Shown here: positions 16,630 through 26,073 of the stretch, piece by piece
Layout: the number at the start of each line of letters is the position of its first letter
How positions within the stretch are numbered: the first letter of the stretch is position 1
Assembly: GCA_938038445.1 (NCBI GenBank)
Contig: CALHRZ010000026.1
Location: forward strand, 1 to 52,820
Reading direction: 5' to 3'
DNA from: an uncultured bacterium
GTDB taxonomy: Bacteria; Verrucomicrobiota; Kiritimatiellia; CAIKKV01
Length of the DNA stretch: 52,820 nucleotides
Made by a program: the position numbers and the translations under genes
Notes under the pieces: model-generated
Databases searched by the model: none
The model's input: the letters and a program-made list of their open reading frames with translations, nothing else
What the model was told of the DNA's origin: nothing

Positions 16630-18297
16630 TTACAAGGTCAGATCAATCACAAACCGCTTGCCGCCCGCCAGCCCCCACCGGGCCGTGTCCTCCTCGATCA
16701 ATTGATCATCGCCCAGAAGATCGGCTTTCTGAATAAATCCCGCCACCTTGAGAGAATCAATCAGCTTCTGAACCGACGCGAAACTGGTATCCGTCGTGTA
16801 CCCTTCCACAATCACCCGGCTGAACCGAATGTCCCCCTGCAACACAGCCGGTTCCCCCTCCTTCCGCTCGGCCGGCGCGATTCCCCGTGGCACACGCCGA
16901 GCTTCGGGTTTCACAAGATTCTCCTGCGCAAAATAACTGTTCGCATCGGCCACCAGCGTAATCCAACAGTTCGTCTCCAGACGCTCTGCAAGCGCACTCA
17001 CCACATCGCGAAAAGCCGGTCCGTTTTGAAGCAGCGTCTGTACGGTCCCCGTCATCCGGTCGAGCCGAAGATGGAGTTGCTGGATCCCCTCGATCTCCCG
17101 CTGAAGCGCTTGGCGCCGACTCCAGCTCTCATGTTGGGACCTCAATTCATCCGTCTTGCGCTGCTGATCCCGATAACTGCCCAACAGGTTCACCGCCGCC
17201 GTCAACGTAATAAGAGCCGCTGCGGTCACCCAATAACGCCTCTGCCGTCTCAAAAGAACCGCTTCCCGGATTTCCAAGGGAAGCAAACTGATATACCTCT
17301 TCCCCGCCGCCCCCACTCCGGCCAGCGCTAACCCGCACGCCACTCCGTATAGCGCCGAATCCTCCCTCCGGTTGTCCCCTCCCGGCAGATCCTTCAACAG
17401 GCGGGTCTCCATCCCCAGTTTCCAAGCCAAAAAACGTTCCAACCCCTTCAGTAAGGCACCCCCCCCTGTCAAAACCAGCTCCACCGGCTGGTCAGAAGGC
17501 CCTGAAAAATAGCTTCGATAAATGCCCAGGCACGCCTTGAATTCCGAGACCCAATGTTCCGCCGCCGACATCAATGTCTCCTTGTCCGGCCCCTCCAATC
17601 CCCCCGCGATCTTGACCGGCTCGGCTTGGGTCGCCGTCATCCGTTTCGCCCGCGCCAACGCCTCCGTAAACGATTGCCCCCCTACCGCGAAACTGCGCGC
17701 AAATCGTATCCCCTCCGGCCCCACCACCGCCACATCGGTGCCCCCCATTCCGATGTCAGCCACCGCCAAACATCCTCCCGCCCGCTCCACGGCCCCCACC
17801 GCAAGCGCACCCGCCACCGGAGTCGGAACCATCTCCACAACGTCTGCCCCCGCTCCACGGGCCGTCCCCACCGCTTGCCCAACCGTTTCCGCACGCGCCA
17901 ATCCAATCAGAAAACGCCTGCCCTTGTCCGCCGCAGCCGCAATCTCCATAAACCCATGTACCATGCTCTCCGTCGCAATCTCGCTCAGACGGGAAATTTC
18001 AAGCTCGACCGCCAATTCCGCCGGCCGCGGATCGTCCGGCGCAAGCGCCAACGTCTGAAACAGCACGTTCAACCCCCGCACGGAAATCACACAAGGCTCC
18101 ATGCGAAACCCCTGCTGGCTCAACCAGCGAGCAATCAGTACCGATTGCTCCGCACTCCCCATCCCCGCCGGAATCCGAACCATCTCTTGGTGCGTCACCC
18201 GCACCAAGCCGTTTCTCCTCCGGACAAGACGAACCGCCTTGGCCGAATGCTGGCCAATGTCAAGCCCCAACACCGTTCGATGAAAAACCGGCTCCAT
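16630..18297 (-). CDS. PilM-PilN fusion protein, system B
   Basis: 555 residues. The first 350 or so form a PilM-like actin-fold ATPase domain with LGLDIGQHSAKAVRLV (10-25), a second phosphate loop VADIGMGGTDVAVVG, and the adenosine-type loop LVLTGGGALLKG (274-285). A membrane helix (about 355-373) and a coiled plus periplasmic domain follow, which is the architecture of PilN. Separate PilM and PilN exist in system A, so this is a genuine fusion that covalently links the cytoplasmic ring to the periplasmic dimer. The ATG at 18297 is four bases after the secretin stop. A longer frame opened by an upstream TTG is rejected because it lies inside the secretin gene. Confidence 0.9.
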   Translation of the reverse strand: MEPVFHRTVLGLDIGQHSAKAVRLVRRRNGLVRVTHQEMVRIPAGMGSAEQSVLIARWLSQQGFRMEPCVISVRGLNVLFQTLALAPDDPRPAELAVELEISRLSEIATESMVHGFMEIAAAADKGRRFLIGLARAETVGQAVGTARGAGADVVEMVPTPVAGALAVGAVERAGGCLAVADIGMGGTDVAVVGPEGIRFARSFAVGGQSFTEALARAKRMTATQAEPVKIAGGLEGPDKETLMSAAEHWVSEFKACLGIYRSYFSGPSDQPVELVLTGGGALLKGLERFLAWKLGMETRLLKDLPGGDNRREDSALYGVACGLALAGVGAAGKRYISLLPLEIREAVLLRRQRRYWVTAAALITLTAAVNLLGSYRDQQRKTDELRSQHESWSRRQALQREIEGIQQLHLRLDRMTGTVQTLLQNGPAFRDVVSALAERLETNCWITLVADANSYFAQENLVKPEARRVPRGIAPAERKEGEPAVLQGDIRFSRVIVEGYTTDTSFASVQKLIDSLKVAGFIQKADLLGDDQLIEEDTARWGLAGGKRFVIDLTL

Positions 18298-18301
18298 CCG
18301 C

Positions 18302-20236
18302 TCAGGTTCCCCCACCCCCCTGCCCACTGCTCTCGATCGGCACCAGTTCCTCTCCCGTCTCCGCAAGCACTCGGGCCGTCACGAAAATGAGCAGATTCCG
18401 TTGACTCTTGTTGACCACTTCATAACGGAATAACGCCCCAATCAACGGAAGGGAACCCAGCAACGGAACGCGCCGAACATCTTTTTGATCGGTGGAATTG
18501 ATCAACCCCCCCATCACCACCGTCTCCCCGCTCCGTACCGCCACCTTCGTCACAATCTGCCGCTTGATGAAGATCGGAAGTTTGACCATTCCCAGCGTGT
18601 TGGTCGTCCGATTGTTCACGGATGTTTCCACATCCGCACTCTCGTAATAGACCCAGTCGGAAAGATCGCTGATCTCAGGCGCCAGCGACAACACAATCGT
18701 CTGCCGATCCGCCCCCACGCTCGGCGTCACCTCCAGTTTGTACCCCAATTCCTCCCGGGAAGGTTGCCCCGTCGGCACCAAACGGCTCGCCCGGTTCTCC
18801 CGATTGTCCGTCACCGACGTCACCACATCCACCGTCGTAAACCGCTCAAAATAGCGCAGCTCCCGACCCTCCCATATTTTGGCCGGCTGATTATTAAGGG
18901 TCGTCACCCGCGGAACGGAAAGGGTCTGCGCTTTGCCCGACTGCTCGAGCGCCTGCAGCATCACCTCAAACATGGGCGAAGTCAGTACCCCTTGATAGGC
19001 CAGCGTCCCCGCAACGGAAGGAGTCGGCCGCTTCATATCCCCCGCCGTCATGTCCCCTACCTTCCCCGGCGTCAAACCGAGATTGCTCAACGTCGCCCGC
19101 GTGATTCCATCCTTCTTGAAATAAAGATCGCTCATCGTCCAGTTCACCCCCAGTTCCCGTAAATCGCTCAAACTGGTCGTAATGAAACGCGCCTCAATGA
19201 GCACCTGCGGCGGCGTCACATCGAATGCGTCCACCAACTCTTCAATCAAACGCAAATTCTCCCGTGTATTCTTGACCAGCAGGGTGTGGGTGTCCGGATC
19301 GAAGAGAAGGTCTGCCCCCTGCGTTTGCGGCACAAACCGCTCAATCGCCTCGAGCAACCCGAAATCCTGAAGCCTCGCGCCCCTCCCCCCTCCTCCAGCC
19401 CCAGCCGTACCCCCCCCACCAGCCCCTCCCCTCGCACCGCCCGGCGCCAATGCGGCTGTTCCACCCCCCCGTATGGCGTTCATAGCGGTGGGTTCCACAT
19501 AAGCCAACGCAGATACCCCTTTTTTGAGACGGAAAAGCCGAGTTTCCAAAGGAACAGGATCTACCGCCGACGTCCGTCGCGTCACCCAGATCAAAGAGTC
19601 GCCAACATAAAAACTGACGTCCAGATTTCGCGCAGCGTACTCCAGAACCTCCCGCAACGGAACATTCGTAACCGCCAGCGAAATCGCTCGCCCACCCGCC
19701 AGTCCCTCATCCGCCACCAGGTTGATGGGCCGGTCCGGCGGACCCGATTGCCCCAACGCCATCAAAAGGGTCGGAAGATCCGCCCCTTCCAAGTTCAAAC
19801 TAATCGGCAACGCAAGCATCGCTTCCGCAGCCGTCGGAACCCCGCGATGGGAAAGACGCTCCGACTCCACCAAACGGCGACGCCCGTACGTGTCCGGAAC
19901 ACGGGCCGATTCCCAGGCATCCAACTCCATCCGCGCGCGATGTTCCGCCTGCGAACCCTCCAACGCCGCCCGCCGCGAGGCGGTCATCTCGCCCAAAATC
20001 CGAGTCCGAAGCGCCTCAACGGCAGGAGCCGCCGGATCCCTCCTCGCCTCTTCCGCCAGTGCCAATAGCGCTTCATTGTACCGCTTTTCCAAAAGCAAAC
20101 CCCGCGCTTTCTCAATCCCGGCAATCTCCGGTTCAACCGCCGAAACAGGAACCGTCGAAGTCGTTCGACAGCCGGATACAGCGATCAGCAGCATCACCCG
20201 TCCCCACGGTCTCCAAGAATAAGATCGCATCCGCAT
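18302..20236 (-). CDS. Lipoprotein secretin (GspD/PilQ family), system B
   Basis: 644 residues. The signal peptide ends in a lipobox (AVSGC, Cys23), so this secretin may be lipidated itself. A helical, TPR-like region follows (about 40-110). Next come an STN/N0-like domain (ISLAVTNVPLREVLEYAARN), an N1-like domain interrupted by a glycine-rich insert (about 262-285), and the secretin core with PQVLIEARFITTSL, LSVPRVTTLNNQPAKI and VPLLGSLPLIGALF. A GAGAGG-type Shine-Dalgarno favours the ATG at 20236; an earlier GTG (20257) is possible. It is the second gene of the system B operon, 48 bases after the prepilin. Confidence 0.92.
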   Translation of the reverse strand: MRMRSYSWRPWGRVMLLIAVSGCRTTSTVPVSAVEPEIAGIEKARGLLLEKRYNEALLALAEEARRDPAAPAVEALRTRILGEMTASRRAALEGSQAEHRARMELDAWESARVPDTYGRRRLVESERLSHRGVPTAAEAMLALPISLNLEGADLPTLLMALGQSGPPDRPINLVADEGLAGGRAISLAVTNVPLREVLEYAARNLDVSFYVGDSLIWVTRRTSAVDPVPLETRLFRLKKGVSALAYVEPTAMNAIRGGGTAALAPGGARGGAGGGGTAGAGGGGRGARLQDFGLLEAIERFVPQTQGADLLFDPDTHTLLVKNTRENLRLIEELVDAFDVTPPQVLIEARFITTSLSDLRELGVNWTMSDLYFKKDGITRATLSNLGLTPGKVGDMTAGDMKRPTPSVAGTLAYQGVLTSPMFEVMLQALEQSGKAQTLSVPRVTTLNNQPAKIWEGRELRYFERFTTVDVVTSVTDNRENRASRLVPTGQPSREELGYKLEVTPSVGADRQTIVLSLAPEISDLSDWVYYESADVETSVNNRTTNTLGMVKLPIFIKRQIVTKVAVRSGETVVMGGLINSTDQKDVRRVPLLGSLPLIGALFRYEVVNKSQRNLLIFVTARVLAETGEELVPIESSGQGGGGT

Positions 20237-20284
20237 CGTCCTCTCTCCTTCCCGCACCGATAGGCCAACCGCCGCTCGGATTTC

Positions 20285-20980
20285 TCACTCTTCCTGCAAT
20301 TCGCTCAACGGCAGTTCCCACCAGAAGGGGCTGTGAAAGATGTTCCCCGCATACGCCACATTAATCGTCAATCCCATCACCTTGTTCTGCGCCGGGTACC
20401 GCCAACGCCGGGTCGCCCAATGATGAAAACACCGCATCATCGGAAATACCGTCTGATCATAGGCCCCCGGATGATTAATATCTCCATACCGCATCTGGGC
20501 GAATTTTACCTCTTTCCATGTGGCGTTCGCCGGCACGTTCGTAATTCCATAACCGCGATAATCCCACTGCGCCGATACCGCACGCCCCGCAAATTGATAT
20601 TCGTAGCTGCAAGGCAGATTCGGATCGTCCAACTCCTCCAGCTGCGGCGCCTCAAAGCCAATATCCGCCGGCCGCGCCCCGTCCGCCCCACGACTCCGAT
20701 CGGCCGGACATAAATAAACCTGCCGGTTATCCAAATACCGCGGATGAAGATCGGACAGCCAATCCGGCATTTCCATCTCACCGAAATCATTTCGATACAT
20801 AATGATCGCCTTGGCAAATTCGTGCAAATTGTTCTCGCATGCCGTCAGCCGCGCCCGCTCCCGCGTCCGCGCAAGCGTCGGAAGCAGCAGCCCGGCCAAA
20901 ACAACCAGGATGGCAATGACAACCAAGAGTTCAATGAGGGTAAACCCCCGTTTGCAACGTTGGGAAGATAGGATAGTCAC
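20285..20980 (-). CDS. Prepilin-type N-terminal methylation protein, first gene of system B
   Basis: 231 residues. The N-terminus has a short basic leader, KRG, then FTLIELLVVIAILVVLAGLL, a perfect type IV prepilin signal with Glu5. The rest resembles the large prepilin-like proteins common in the PVC superphylum, with YLCPADRS and an aromatic C-terminus, but no clear H-x9-DG motif was found. The start is GTG at 20980 without an obvious Shine-Dalgarno. It heads the system B operon and may be its pilin or pseudopilin. Alternatively it is one of the many stand-alone prepilin-like surface proteins of this group. Confidence 0.85.
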   Translation of the reverse strand: MTILSSQRCKRGFTLIELLVVIAILVVLAGLLLPTLARTRERARLTACENNLHEFAKAIIMYRNDFGEMEMPDWLSDLHPRYLDNRQVYLCPADRSRGADGARPADIGFEAPQLEELDDPNLPCSYEYQFAGRAVSAQWDYRGYGITNVPANATWKEVKFAQMRYGDINHPGAYDQTVFPMMRCFHHWATRRWRYPAQNKVMGLTINVAYAGNIFHSPFWWELPLSELQEE

Positions 20981-21020
20981 CTAGGGTCCGACTCGCAGAA
21001 GTACGTTACGGAGCAGAATA

Positions 21021-23228
21021 ATGGAAATTCCTCCCCCCTGCCAAGTCGAAAATCTTTTTTCTCTTCTCCCTTTCCTATCGCTTCCGCTTCTCTTTTCGTT
21101 TATTCTTACAACCTCTGGCATGCGAACGGTTGCACTTTCCCTTTTTCTTACGGCTATCGCCGTTCCGTCCGGTCGGAGCCAGACTCCTTTCTGGCCCTAC
21201 CCGGAATTTCCAGTTCGCCTCGCCTTCACCCTCCCACCCCCCCCACTCCCCACCCCACGCTGGATCCTCCCCGTTCATCATGCCGATCTCCCCTTCCTCC
21301 CCGCCTCATTCCAGCTGACCCCACCCAACTCCCGCACGCCGCTCCCACTCCAAATCCTCTTCCAAACACCGCATCAAACCTTCCTCGAAACCCACCTCGA
21401 ACCTTCTGGTGCCGGCGACCGTTCACTTTTCCTCTACCTATCCCCCTCTAACCCCCCCCCCACCGCCACTTTTCCTCTCGTCGCCAATCTCCCTATCCTC
21501 GTTTCGCTTTACCCTTCCCGCGGCCGCTGCTTCCCAGAAAACTGGAACGAAATCCTCTTTTTCCTCCAAACGAAACCCAACCCCTTCCGCCTCTTCTCCC
21601 TTTCCCAATTCCCCGCAGAAATCACGCGCGACAAACGGCCCGCCATCCTCGCGATCGAAACCGCACTCGCTTTGCCCGACGCCGGCACTTACCGCATCCG
21701 CGCCTTCGGTCCCCAACCCCTCATCGGCGCCCTCAACGCCGTTCCCCTGGATGAAAAAACTCTGGAAGGCACAATCATCGGACCCACCCTCGTTCGACTC
21801 CGCCTATTCAACGGAATGGCTGATTCCCCTGTCACCATCGGCCTGGAATGGAAGCCCCCCAACGCCGATCGCTTCACTCCTGTTCCTCACGAAGCCTTGA
21901 TCTCTTACGCCAGCGCCATCCCCACCCGCCTCGAAATCCTCACCCGTACGCTGCAACCGGCTTTTTCAGCCCAATTATTGCGGCCGTACGGTTTTCACCT
22001 CCACCCCCATCTCTTTTTTCCCGTGCGCTTCACCGACGCTAGCATCAATTGGCTCCCACATCCCTATACCCCCGATTGGCTTTTCCCCGATGGGACCCGT
22101 TCCTCCGATCCAACGACCTTCTTCGTCTTCACTTCGCCCGGACCCCATACGGTCTCCCTCACACTTCAGGATGCTCTCGGCTTCACAGCCACCGTCTCCC
22201 ACGTCGTCCAATGGACCGACACCGTTCCTCACCTCTATCCCTTCTCGGCAATCCCAGCGCCACTTCCCCCCGCCGCATTCCGCGCCGATTGGCTGGAGCC
22301 CACCCTCCTGACCCGCGGGCAATGGCCGGACACCCTCTCCCTCGAACTGACGGCTCTTCTGATCACTTCCAATGCACCGCCTCTGACCAACATCTTCTTC
22401 CTCCAGCCCTCCCACTACGACCGCCCGCTCCAAATGGCGCGATGCCGTGCCGGCGAATTCCTCCAACTTGAATGGACCATCCGCCACCAGGGCACGGTCG
22501 TCACCAACGGCCGCATCCGGGCCTTTCACCCTCCCTTCCCCCCCCATCAAACCTATGTGGTGGCCGACCGTCTTTTGGACGAAGACGGCCAACAAATTGT
22601 GTACGTGGTTCCGCGCCTTCCTCCCCCTCTCCCCTTTCCTCTTCTCCCCCCCGCCCCTATCCGCCTCCTCGATGACTTTCTTGTCCACCCTTCCATCCCC
22701 GAAGCCGCGACGACACTCCCTTCCCTTATCGCGGAACGGCTCAAAGAAGAGGTCTCCTATCACCCCCTGCGCGATCATCGCACCCTTTCCTCCGCCTGGA
22801 CCCCCCTGCTCAAATTCGAGGAGATTCCTTCCCTGGCCGGCTCACCCCCCGCCCGCCTCGTCCTCGCCATCGGAGGGCAAGACCTCGAAAACGACCTCCC
22901 TCCCGAACAATTCGAACGGCAAGCCGCCGCTCTCAGCGACCGACTCCTCTCGGCCGGCTTTGCCTTGATCTGGGCCACGCTCCCCCCATTCCCAGAGCGG
23001 ACGGAAAAAGCCCGCGCCTATGCCATCGCCCTCCGACGCGTTGCCGAATCCCGCCGAATTCCTATCGCCGACCTGTTTACCGTTTTTTCCGGATCCGAAA
23101 GCGAAGGCTCCCCTCTCTTTTCCGACCTGTTCCCCATGTCCCTAACGGCCCGCGGGCGGAGAATCGCGGCCGACATCATCACGGAACGAATCGAATCGCT
23201 CGCAACCTCTTCCTCCCCATCTCCATGA
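21021..23228 (+). CDS. Large secreted protein with PKD-like and degenerate SGNH-like regions
   Basis: 735 residues from ATG 21021, which has GGAG seven bases upstream. A second start at 21120 would give a cleaner Sec signal (MRTVALSLFLTAIAVPSGRS), so mature numbering is uncertain. The middle (about 350-395) has a PKD-like stretch, TTFFVFTSPGPHTVSLTLQD. The C-terminal 180 residues look like an SGNH/GDSL fold: a segment around LVLAIGGQDLEN, a strand FALIWATLPPFPE, and a final helix ARGRRIAADIITERI. I cannot find the catalytic Ser block or the final D-x-x-H, so hydrolase activity is doubtful. The gene is very proline-rich and overlaps the following glycosyltransferase by an ATGA, so the two probably work together on a surface glycan. 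Confidence 0.7.
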   Translation: MEIPPPCQVENLFSLLPFLSLPLLFSFILTTSGMRTVALSLFLTAIAVPSGRSQTPFWPYPEFPVRLAFTLPPPPLPTPRWILPVHHADLPFLPASFQLTPPNSRTPLPLQILFQTPHQTFLETHLEPSGAGDRSLFLYLSPSNPPPTATFPLVANLPILVSLYPSRGRCFPENWNEILFFLQTKPNPFRLFSLSQFPAEITRDKRPAILAIETALALPDAGTYRIRAFGPQPLIGALNAVPLDEKTLEGTIIGPTLVRLRLFNGMADSPVTIGLEWKPPNADRFTPVPHEALISYASAIPTRLEILTRTLQPAFSAQLLRPYGFHLHPHLFFPVRFTDASINWLPHPYTPDWLFPDGTRSSDPTTFFVFTSPGPHTVSLTLQDALGFTATVSHVVQWTDTVPHLYPFSAIPAPLPPAAFRADWLEPTLLTRGQWPDTLSLELTALLITSNAPPLTNIFFLQPSHYDRPLQMARCRAGEFLQLEWTIRHQGTVVTNGRIRAFHPPFPPHQTYVVADRLLDEDGQQIVYVVPRLPPPLPFPLLPPAPIRLLDDFLVHPSIPEAATTLPSLIAERLKEEVSYHPLRDHRTLSSAWTPLLKFEEIPSLAGSPPARLVLAIGGQDLENDLPPEQFERQAAALSDRLLSAGFALIWATLPPFPERTEKARAYAIALRRVAESRRIPIADLFTVFSGSESEGSPLFSDLFPMSLTARGRRIAADIITERIESLATSSSPSP

Positions 23229-24631
23229 CCGCCATCAACCCCATCGCCCTCGCCCAGGAACATCCCCATCTCAGCGCCTTCCATCCTTTGTCGAAGGGTC
23301 AGCGGACGATGATTGCCTCCCTGATCCTCGTCTTCCTCCTCTCTGCAATCTTCCGCCCTTGGGCAGCCGGCCGCCTCTTTTTCTTCATCGCCACATTCTT
23401 CTATCTCCTCATCTCCTCTTACAAAATGTTCCTGCTTTACCGCTCCGTCCGAACCGATTCCCAACTCCGGTTCAGCCCCAAGGATATTTCAGCCCTCCCC
23501 GACTCGCACCTCCCCCTCTATTCCATCCTCATCCCTCTCTACCGCGAAGCCGAATCCCTTCCCCACCTCGTGGCCTCCCTCCAACGCCTCGATTACCCAC
23601 CGGAAAAACTCGATATCCAGCTGTTGCTCGAGGAAGACGACCGCGAAACGCGGGATGCCGCCGCCCGCCTCTCTCTGCCGCCCCATTTTCGCCTCACCCT
23701 CATCCCACCCTCTCAACCCCGTACCAAACCGAAAGCCTGCAACATCGGTCTTGCGCTGGCTCGCGGCGAGTTTCTCGTCATCTACGACGCGGAAGATCAG
23801 CCGGAACCCGACCAGCTCAAGAAGGCCGTTCTCGGCTTCCAACAATCGCATTCCCGCGTCCTCTGCCTCCAGTCCAAGCTGAATTACTACAACCCCCGCC
23901 AGAACTGGTTGACCCGATTCTTTACCGCCGAATACTCGGCTTGGTTCGATCTCTCACTCCCGGGCCTTTCCTCCCTTCAAGCCGTCATGCCACTTGGCGG
24001 CACCTCCAACCATTTTAAAACCGCCCCGCTCCGGGAACTCTTGGGGTGGGATGCATACAACGTGGCCGAAGATTGCGATCTCGGCGTTCGTCTCTGCCGA
24101 TACGGCTGGAAAACGCGCATGTTGGACACCACCACCTGGGAGGAAGCTTGCTCCAACCTCGGCTTCTGGATTCGCCAACGCACCCGCTGGTATAAGGGGT
24201 ATATGCAAACTTGGCTGGTCCATACCCGCCACCCCCTCCGTCTCCTCCGCGAAATGGGTGGCCGGAACGCCTTCCATTTCTCCATGATCGTGGGAGGTAT
24301 GCTCGTTTGCCTCCTTCTCAACCCTATCTTCTGGACCCTCACCGCCCTCTGGTTCGTCCGCCGTTTCTCCGCACTCGACCCTCTCTTCCCTCCCTTCGTG
24401 TTCTTCATGGGCTCCGTCTGCCTCTTCGTCGGAAACTTCGCCTTCCTCTACGCAGGGGCGCTCGGCTGCTACCGCCGCCGACTCTACGACCTCGTCAAGT
24501 TTGCCGTTTGCATGCCCCCCTACTGGATTCTCATGTCCATCGCCGCCTGGCGCGCCCTCTTCCAACTCCTCGTCAACCCCTTTCACTGGGAAAAAACACG
24601 GCATGGCCTCACCCCAAATAAAATGGCTTAG
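23225..24631 (+). CDS. Processive membrane glycosyltransferase, family 2 (cellulose-synthase-like)
   Basis: 468 residues. Two membrane helices (about 28-45 and 49-70) precede a GT-A domain (about 97-330), and several helices follow (about 345-440). Catalytic motifs are visible: EEDD (136-139), the nucleotide-sugar-binding DAED (188-191), GGTSNHF (258-264), the base-containing AEDCDLG (281-287) and QRTRW (318-322), the Q-x-x-R-W motif of processive enzymes such as cellulose and hyaluronan synthases. It should polymerise a sugar at the inner membrane and pass it outward. No cyclic-di-GMP-binding PilZ domain is attached. Its neighbours are a secreted SGNH-like protein and a polytopic membrane protein. 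The sugar is unknown. Confidence 0.9.
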   Translation: MTAINPIALAQEHPHLSAFHPLSKGQRTMIASLILVFLLSAIFRPWAAGRLFFFIATFFYLLISSYKMFLLYRSVRTDSQLRFSPKDISALPDSHLPLYSILIPLYREAESLPHLVASLQRLDYPPEKLDIQLLLEEDDRETRDAAARLSLPPHFRLTLIPPSQPRTKPKACNIGLALARGEFLVIYDAEDQPEPDQLKKAVLGFQQSHSRVLCLQSKLNYYNPRQNWLTRFFTAEYSAWFDLSLPGLSSLQAVMPLGGTSNHFKTAPLRELLGWDAYNVAEDCDLGVRLCRYGWKTRMLDTTTWEEACSNLGFWIRQRTRWYKGYMQTWLVHTRHPLRLLREMGGRNAFHFSMIVGGMLVCLLLNPIFWTLTALWFVRRFSALDPLFPPFVFFMGSVCLFVGNFAFLYAGALGCYRRRLYDLVKFAVCMPPYWILMSIAAWRALFQLLVNPFHWEKTRHGLTPNKMA

Positions 24632-26072
24632 TCTCATCGCGCTACCCGTTGCCCTCTTCGCCCTCGCCCTCGCCGCCGCCGTGGCCGCCGATTCCATCCC
24701 CGCCGGCCCCGATGCGCTGACCCGCGAAGCCCTCGCCCGCCGCATGATCCTCCAAACCACCGAAGGCCGTCAGGGACTCGTCAGCTCTCTATGGTTCGCC
24801 CCCTTTCCCACGCTCCTCCGCTGGCCATTCGTCGTTCTGTTCCCCCCCGCCTGGACCGGCCTGCCCTCCCGCCTCGTCAGCTTCCTGTCCGCCTTGGCCG
24901 CACTCACCGTCCTCTGGCGAACCGCCCGCCGCTGGTTGCCGCGTCCCGCTTCCCTCCTTCTGCTCCTCGGTACCGCCGCCCACCCCGCCTTCCTCTTCAG
25001 CACGTTCGACGGCAACGACTCCTCCACCCTCGCGTTCCTCGCCCTCCTCTTCGCCGCCTCCGCGATTCGATGGGTGCTGGAGGACCGTCTGACCCATCTC
25101 GTCCTTATGGCCCTCTCCGCCGCTCTTCTTTCACTGACCCGAGCCGAAATGCTCCTCTGGACCGCAACAGGATTGGCCTTAATGGCCGCCCACGAATGGG
25201 CGGCACCGCGCCTGCCAGGACAACGGCAGGCCATCCTGATCCTCGGCCTCCTTCCTTGGCTCTACGGCTTCGGTCTGTGGGTGCTCGGCAACTGGCTCAT
25301 CATGGGAGACCCATTCTATTTCCTCCGCCCCATTCTCCTTCTCCGCTCGCCCGCCGAAGCGTTGAGCGCCCTCTCCCTCGCCCCCTTCCGCCACCCTCTC
25401 TGGATCCCGCCCCTCCTTTTTTCCATCCTCCTCAGCATCGCAGCCATGCTTCGCCGGGAAGGCGCTTCCTTCCTCCCCGCGCTGCTTACCCTGGCGATTC
25501 TCCTGACCGCCGCGCTCACCGACGCATTCAACGCCCTCTGGGACCCCTCCGTTTTCGGACTTCCCTTCCTCCTCCTGGGCGCGCTTTCTTTAGCCCGGCT
25601 TTCCGCCCTCCTTCCCCAAACGTTCCAAATGCTTGCCCCCTCCCTCGCCCCAATAACCGCCCTCGCCCTCCTCCTCGCCCCACGCCCTTTGCCCGAGACT
25701 TGGTCCGATCAACCCCCCGAAACAGCCGAGGAACGCCAGGCCATCCTTCGGGAAATTCAGGCGATTCTCCCACCCGGCCCCTTCGTCCGCGTCTTCGTCT
25801 GCGGCTACGATTCCTTCGCCTTCCTCGACCGCTTCCCTGACGAACGGTTCCTCCACGCACTCGATTTCGATTTCACCCGCGCCCAGTCGGACTACCAAGG
25901 CCACCACCTCTTCCTGCTCGTCCCACGCCCCTCCGCACGCGCGGCAACCGAAAGCATCCACTGGAAATTCCCCGGCCTCTATCACGCCGGATACGCCAAT
26001 ACCCTCTACGCCGGCGACTGGGGCCGTTGGCGACTCTTCGAACTCGTCCGCCACCCCATGGAGGAGTTGTAA
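24603..26072 (+). CDS. Polytopic membrane protein, possible GT-C glycosyltransferase
   Basis: 489 residues with about nine to eleven predicted membrane helices over the first 390 residues, then a soluble C-terminal domain of about 110 residues containing VRVFVCGYDSFAFLDRFPDE. The topology resembles PMT/ArnT-like GT-C enzymes that use lipid-linked sugars, and short motifs such as STFDGNDSS and LTRAEMLLW sit between helices as in that group. I cannot point to a definite catalytic acidic motif, so the family is tentative. The ATG at 24603 overlaps the glycosyltransferase gene by 29 bases. The coding strand is extremely rich in C and T. Confidence 0.65.
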   Translation: MASPQIKWLSLIALPVALFALALAAAVAADSIPAGPDALTREALARRMILQTTEGRQGLVSSLWFAPFPTLLRWPFVVLFPPAWTGLPSRLVSFLSALAALTVLWRTARRWLPRPASLLLLLGTAAHPAFLFSTFDGNDSSTLAFLALLFAASAIRWVLEDRLTHLVLMALSAALLSLTRAEMLLWTATGLALMAAHEWAAPRLPGQRQAILILGLLPWLYGFGLWVLGNWLIMGDPFYFLRPILLLRSPAEALSALSLAPFRHPLWIPPLLFSILLSIAAMLRREGASFLPALLTLAILLTAALTDAFNALWDPSVFGLPFLLLGALSLARLSALLPQTFQMLAPSLAPITALALLLAPRPLPETWSDQPPETAEERQAILREIQAILPPGPFVRVFVCGYDSFAFLDRFPDERFLHALDFDFTRAQSDYQGHHLFLLVPRPSARAATESIHWKFPGLYHAGYANTLYAGDWGRWRLFELVRHPMEEL

Positions 26073-26073
26073 C

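Noticed and set aside
19381..19450. C-rich tract that could be a repeat or frameshift hotspot
   Set aside because: It reads in frame as the Gly-rich insert of the system B secretin, with secretin sequence intact on both sides.
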